This document shows positions 13,290 through 16,735 of a DNA stretch of 16,735 nucleotides, one piece after another (the stretch's first letter is position 1; each line of letters opens with the position of its first letter). The stretch comes from DSOS01 sp035286585 (GTDB lineage: Bacteria; Chloroflexota; Anaerolineae; Anaerolineales; UBA4823). The position numbers and the translations under genes were made by a program. The DNA is taken from positions 1 to 16,735 of the forward strand of contig DATEDC010000144.1 in NCBI GenBank assembly GCA_035286585.1. The letters are read 5' to 3'. The notes beneath the pieces are model-generated. The model did not search any database. It was not told the DNA's origin and saw only the letters and a list, made by a program, of their open reading frames with translations.

Positions 13290-14918
13290 ATGGCTACCGC
13301 AACAGCAACACCTGAAGTCTTTACCCGCAAAGCTTCCGGGCTCGTGCGCGTGATGTCACCCTACTCTGCGTTCATCTACAACATCCTCACCATGGGGTTG
13401 ATATTCCCATGGACTTACCTGTGGGCTCCCGGCGCGCTCCCCGGAGGCAACCTGTTCTGGGGCATCATACTGGCGATGATCCTCGAGCTGCCCCTGGCCT
13501 TTGCGTACGTCTGGCTGGCGACGGCAATGCCACGCACCGGCGGAGATTACGTCTTCCAAAGCCGCGTCTTTGGCGGGGCGTTTGGCTACACCGTGCTGAT
13601 GTCCGGCTTCGTGATCTGGATTTTACAGTGGGAAGCCCTCTCCGGCTGGCTGATGGCAAACGTGGGCATTGCCCCGCTGTTTATCGGTCTCGGAGCCACC
13701 CTTAACCTGCCTTCACTGACGGGCATCGGCGTTTGGGCCGCCTCTGCCTGGGGCACGATCATCATCAGCATCGCCAATGCCGGGCTGGCATACTGGCTGC
13801 TGATCAGCGGCTTCAAGAACTACGTCAAGTTCCAGTATGTCATGTGGTACGGCATCCTGATTGCGTTCTTGGTGATGCTGGGCGCGCTGCTTACAGTTAC
13901 CCCGGATACCTTCCCAGCTCGCATCGACGCCTTTGCTGATAAGGCCTTTGGGACGCAAAACTTCTTCGCCACCGCCATCGCAGCAGCCAGGGACGCCGGG
14001 GCCGACCTGACCCCGCCGTTCAACCTGCTCAGCACGATCCTGATCGCCCCAATCGCCTGGACCTCGCTCCAATGGGCTACCTACAGCGTGGAGCAAAACG
14101 GTGAGATTAAGAACGCCCGCTCATTCAGGGCGCAGACATTCGTGCTGGTGGGCTCGATGATCCTGACCGGTATCTTGTTGGCCGTCTTGGGCTGGGCTTT
14201 CGAGCGCGCCATTGGGACCGAGTTTCTGTATACCGCCGGAGCAGGCTACTGGCTCGGCGTTGCGGAGGCAAAATTCCAAACCGCATTCCTATGGCCCAAC
14301 ATTGTGGCGATCGCAATAGCCGCCACGCCGCTGGTCGTGCTGCTGATCGGCTTTGGCTATATCCTGAACTCGTTCCAAATCGTTTGCAACTGTATGATCG
14401 GCATGACCCGCGTGATGGTCGCCATGTCACTCGACCGCCTGCTGCCCGAGTGGTTCAGCAAGGTCGATGAGAAACGGCACACGCCGGTCAACGCCCACCT
14501 GGCATACTTCCTGGGGGCGATACCGGTCATCCTGGTCTATAACCTGTGGGGCAGTTGGACCGCGCTGACGCTCGGAGTGACTTTCGCCTGCGGCTATGTC
14601 TTCGTATTATCCAGCCTGGCTGCCGCCTTGCTGCCCTACCGGGCAAAGGAGATCTACGAAGCCTCACCGGGCGCGAAGTATAAATTGGGGGACATCCCCT
14701 GGGTCACGATCCTGGGCGCCCTGGGATTCATCCTGGGGGGCGCCATGGTCTTGATGTTCATGTTCTATCCTGCCCTCGGATTGACCAGCACCCTGGCGTA
14801 TACCGTCGTATTTGGTGTGCTCATCGTATCAGCGTTAATGTACTACATAGCAAAATACGTTCAAAAACAGCGCGGCATTGACGTCGGTTTCGCCTTCAAA
14901 GAAATACCGCCTGAATAA
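13290..14918 (+). CDS. APC-superfamily amino acid/amine permease
   Basis: This 542-residue inner-membrane protein has about 12 hydrophobic helices. Helix 1 (MSPYSAFIYNILTMGLIFPW) follows a short polar N-terminus. Helix 2 leads into ATAMPRTGGDYVFQSRVFG, the cytoplasmic loop signature of amino acid-polyamine-organocation (APC) transporters. The region IAPIAWTSLQWATYSVEQNGEIKNARSF corresponds to the conserved helix and loop before the sixth or seventh segment. CNCMIGMTRVMVAMSLDRLLPEWFSKVDEKRHTPVNA is the family loop before helix 9. The C-terminus is short and charged. Such proteins import amino acids or amines by proton or sodium symport or by exchange. Its position just ahead of an FAD/GcvT dehydrogenase suggests that it brings in that enzyme's substrate, possibly an N-methylated amine or amino acid (inference). 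Confidence 0.9.
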   Translation: MATATATPEVFTRKASGLVRVMSPYSAFIYNILTMGLIFPWTYLWAPGALPGGNLFWGIILAMILELPLAFAYVWLATAMPRTGGDYVFQSRVFGGAFGYTVLMSGFVIWILQWEALSGWLMANVGIAPLFIGLGATLNLPSLTGIGVWAASAWGTIIISIANAGLAYWLLISGFKNYVKFQYVMWYGILIAFLVMLGALLTVTPDTFPARIDAFADKAFGTQNFFATAIAAARDAGADLTPPFNLLSTILIAPIAWTSLQWATYSVEQNGEIKNARSFRAQTFVLVGSMILTGILLAVLGWAFERAIGTEFLYTAGAGYWLGVAEAKFQTAFLWPNIVAIAIAATPLVVLLIGFGYILNSFQIVCNCMIGMTRVMVAMSLDRLLPEWFSKVDEKRHTPVNAHLAYFLGAIPVILVYNLWGSWTALTLGVTFACGYVFVLSSLAAALLPYRAKEIYEASPGAKYKLGDIPWVTILGALGFILGGAMVLMFMFYPALGLTSTLAYTVVFGVLIVSALMYYIAKYVQKQRGIDVGFAFKEIPPE

Positions 14919-14940
14919 GATCAGGTAAATCCGAACCTGT

Positions 14941-14977
14941 GTGGTCGGTGTGCGGCTGAGGAATGTACGCCGACCAC
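14941..14977 (+). other. Stem-loop between permease and second FAD/GcvT gene
   Basis: Positions 14941-14954 pair with 14964-14977 over 14 bp, including three G-U wobbles (eight Watson-Crick pairs run unbroken from the base). The nine-base loop GCTGAGGAA contains GAGGA. A following AAACTTTCTC is only weakly T-rich, so this may be a weak terminator or a translation-control hairpin. A small CAGGT/ACCTG stem (14922-14939) precedes it. Confidence 0.55.
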
Positions 14978-15004
14978 AAACTTTCTCAACAGACCAGGGT
15001 ATTT

Positions 15005-16735
15005 ATGATCGATCAAGCCAGAGTCGTCGTCATTGGAGGGGGTATCTTCGGGGTCAGCATCGCTTACCACCTGGCAAAGCAGGGCTGGAGCGACCTGGCG
15101 CTGCTGGAAAAGCTGGATATCGCCAGCGGAGAGACAGGGCACGCCGCAGGGCTGGTGACCCAGTTCGCCACCTCCCCAACCCTGATGCAATTCCGCAAGT
15201 ACAGCATCGAGCTGTACAAGGGGCTTGGGCTGTTCAAAACGGTCGGCAGCCTGCGGGTGGCTTCCAGCTCGGAGCAGCTTAAAGAGCTGCAGCGCAGCGT
15301 CAGCCGGGCGCGCGCCATCGGTCTGCAGGTTGAGATCATCTCGCCGGCCGAGACGGTGAAGATCATGCCTCAGCTCAGCGAAAAGGATCTCTACGGAGCC
15401 ATTTACCTGCCCGGCGACGGGCACTTGGACCCATACCTGACCACCACCAGCATGGCCCGGCTGGTCAGGGAGATGGGCGCAAGGGTGATAAGCGGCACGC
15501 GGGTGACGGGCATCCAGCTCTCCCCCCGCGGGGAGATCCAGGCGGTCGTCACCGAGCAGGGGAGGATCAAAAGCGAGATCGTGATCAACGCCGCCGGGCT
15601 GTGGGCGCCGCGCGTGGCTGCCATGGCGGGCATCCAGTTCCCCACCACGCCGGTCGACCACCAGCACATCGCCCTGAAAGCCGTCCCGGGCAGGGCTTTC
15701 CCCCACAACACGCCCTGCCTGCGCGATCCCGACAACCTGGTTTACATGCGCGAAGAAGCCGGCGGGCTGGTGATCGGCGGCTACGAGCTCAATCCCCTGG
15801 CGCGCTGGATCGATGGCGTGCCATGGGACCACGGCGGGAGCGCCTTGCCGGCAGATTTCGAGCGCTTCGAGCCACTGATGGAGGGGGCCATCCGGCGCAT
15901 TCCCTTCCTGGAGCGGGCAGAGATCGTCACGCTGGTCTGTCATCCGGGCGCTTACACGCCCGACTGCCAGCCCATCATCGGCCCGATGCCCGGGGCGCGC
16001 GGCCTCTGGATGGCAGCCGGGATGTCGCTCTCCGGGTTCGGGGCGGCCGGTGGGGTGGGCAAGGCGTTGAGTGAATGGATCATCCACGGCGAGCCCTCCC
16101 TGGACTTATATTCTTTTCGCGCTACCCGGTTTGGGGATTATTTCGCCAGCCCTTATTACGCCGCCGAGCGGACGCGGGAGAGCGTCAAGTATTACTACAA
16201 GCTGAAATTCCCACACGATGAAAACGAATGGGCACGCCCTCACCGCCTGAGCCCGGTGCATTCGCGGCTGCAGGAACTGGGGGCGGTCTTGGGAGAAAAA
16301 TACGGCTGGGAGCGGGTCAACTATTTCCGCCCCGGCAAACCCTGGGCTCGCGCCGGGGCCGACCAGCGCGGATGGGGCTGGGGCAAGCCGCCCTTCTTCG
16401 AGCGCGTGGCGCAAGAACACCAGGCAGCGCGCCAGCGGGCGGCGCTGTTCGACCTGAGCTCATTCGGGAAAATCGAGGTCAGCGGCGCGGGCGCCCTGAG
16501 GCTGCTGCAGCGGCTGGCGGATAACGACCTGGATAAGCCGGTCGGCAGCGCGGTGTACACCCAATTCCTCAACAGCCGGGGCGGGATCGAAGCCGACCTG
16601 ACCATCACCCGCCTGGGTGTAGATCGCTTTCGGGTGATCACCGGTTCTTCCTTTATATCCAACGATCTGGGCTGGATCAAAATGCACATCCAGGCGGAGG
16701 ATGAACCCGTTCAGGTCAGAGATGTCACCACGGAG
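15005..16735 (+). CDS. Second FAD/GcvT fusion dehydrogenase, 3' end cut off by window edge
   Basis: The frame is open from ATG 15005 to the window edge, 577 residues of a protein expected to be about 800. The N-terminal FAD fold is VVVIGGGIFGVSIAYHL with Glu35. The flavin-attachment region reads SGETGHAAGL, keeping His46 but with Gly in place of the preceding Trp found in the paralogue at 4968-7406. The rest follows that paralogue closely: EEAGGLVIGGYELNP, LVCHPGAYTPDCQPIIGPMPGARGLWMAAGMSLSGFGAAGG, HRLSPVHSRLQELGAVLGEKYGWER, and GcvT-type FLNSRGGIEADLTITRL with Asp531. It is therefore a dimethylglycine/sarcosine dehydrogenase-family enzyme, probably with a different N-methyl substrate. AGGG lies five bases before ATG 15005. 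An in-frame ATG at 14963 lies inside a hairpin and is less likely. The permease gene ends 86 bp upstream. Confidence 0.9.
   Translation, partial: MIDQARVVVIGGGIFGVSIAYHLAKQGWSDLALLEKLDIASGETGHAAGLVTQFATSPTLMQFRKYSIELYKGLGLFKTVGSLRVASSSEQLKELQRSVSRARAIGLQVEIISPAETVKIMPQLSEKDLYGAIYLPGDGHLDPYLTTTSMARLVREMGARVISGTRVTGIQLSPRGEIQAVVTEQGRIKSEIVINAAGLWAPRVAAMAGIQFPTTPVDHQHIALKAVPGRAFPHNTPCLRDPDNLVYMREEAGGLVIGGYELNPLARWIDGVPWDHGGSALPADFERFEPLMEGAIRRIPFLERAEIVTLVCHPGAYTPDCQPIIGPMPGARGLWMAAGMSLSGFGAAGGVGKALSEWIIHGEPSLDLYSFRATRFGDYFASPYYAAERTRESVKYYYKLKFPHDENEWARPHRLSPVHSRLQELGAVLGEKYGWERVNYFRPGKPWARAGADQRGWGWGKPPFFERVAQEHQAARQRAALFDLSSFGKIEVSGAGALRLLQRLADNDLDKPVGSAVYTQFLNSRGGIEADLTITRLGVDRFRVITGSSFISNDLGWIKMHIQAEDEPVQVRDVTTE

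Noticed and set aside
14921..16087. Long minus-strand open frame (388 codons) opposite the second FAD/GcvT gene
   Set aside because: The plus-strand protein aligns throughout with the paralogue at 4968-7406; the antisense frame has none of the expected signals.

Overview
The window reads as chromosomal DNA of a free-living bacterium, GC-rich but not extreme. Tight same-strand gene runs, AGGAGG-type ribosome binding sites and the protein styles (a CbbY-type HAD, a HisC-like aminotransferase, FAD/GcvT fusion dehydrogenases, an unusual long transaldolase) suggest Chloroflexota, perhaps Anaerolineae. That assignment comes from recall of family style, not from a marker gene. I see no rRNA, tRNA, CRISPR, transposase or phage gene.

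Left and centre (1-11161, minus strand). Ten genes read leftward. In transcription order they are: a ThrB/APH-type kinase (10049-11161), a minimal nucleotidyltransferase (9201-9992), a four-CBS-domain protein (8369-9190), a choline-kinase-like phosphotransferase (7433-8338), an FAD/GcvT fusion dehydrogenase of the dimethylglycine/sarcosine dehydrogenase type (4968-7406), a transaldolase-family protein (3598-4791), a class II aldolase (2641-3516), a HisC-like aminotransferase (1483-2619), a CbbY-like HAD phosphatase (551-1315) and a partial endonuclease V (1-487). The first five are separated by only 10-56 bp. Three of the wider gaps further along (4792-4967, 3517-3597, 1316-1482) hold dispersed-repeat-like sequence.

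Control region (11162-11283). Two divergent sigma70-type promoters appear to share one self-complementary -35 hexamer, TTGCAA (11195-11200). Each has a 17-bp spacer, to TATAAT on the right and TACAAT on the left. A 19-bp near-perfect palindrome (11240-11258) lies just downstream of the rightward start point and is a good operator candidate for the DeoR-family regulator encoded next to it.

Right (11284-16735, plus strand). A DeoR-type repressor is followed by a strong stem-loop terminator or attenuator, a calcineurin-like metallophosphoesterase, an APC-superfamily permease, and a second FAD/GcvT dehydrogenase that runs off the window end.

Working model (inference): the divergon is one regulon for uptake and breakdown of an amine-containing, probably N-methylated compound. 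The permease imports it, the FAD/GcvT enzymes remove N-methyl groups to folate, kinases phosphorylate an alcohol group, and aminotransferase, aldolase, transaldolase-like enzyme and phosphatases deliver carbon to central metabolism. The substrate cannot be read from the sequence. Endonuclease V is probably an unrelated passenger.
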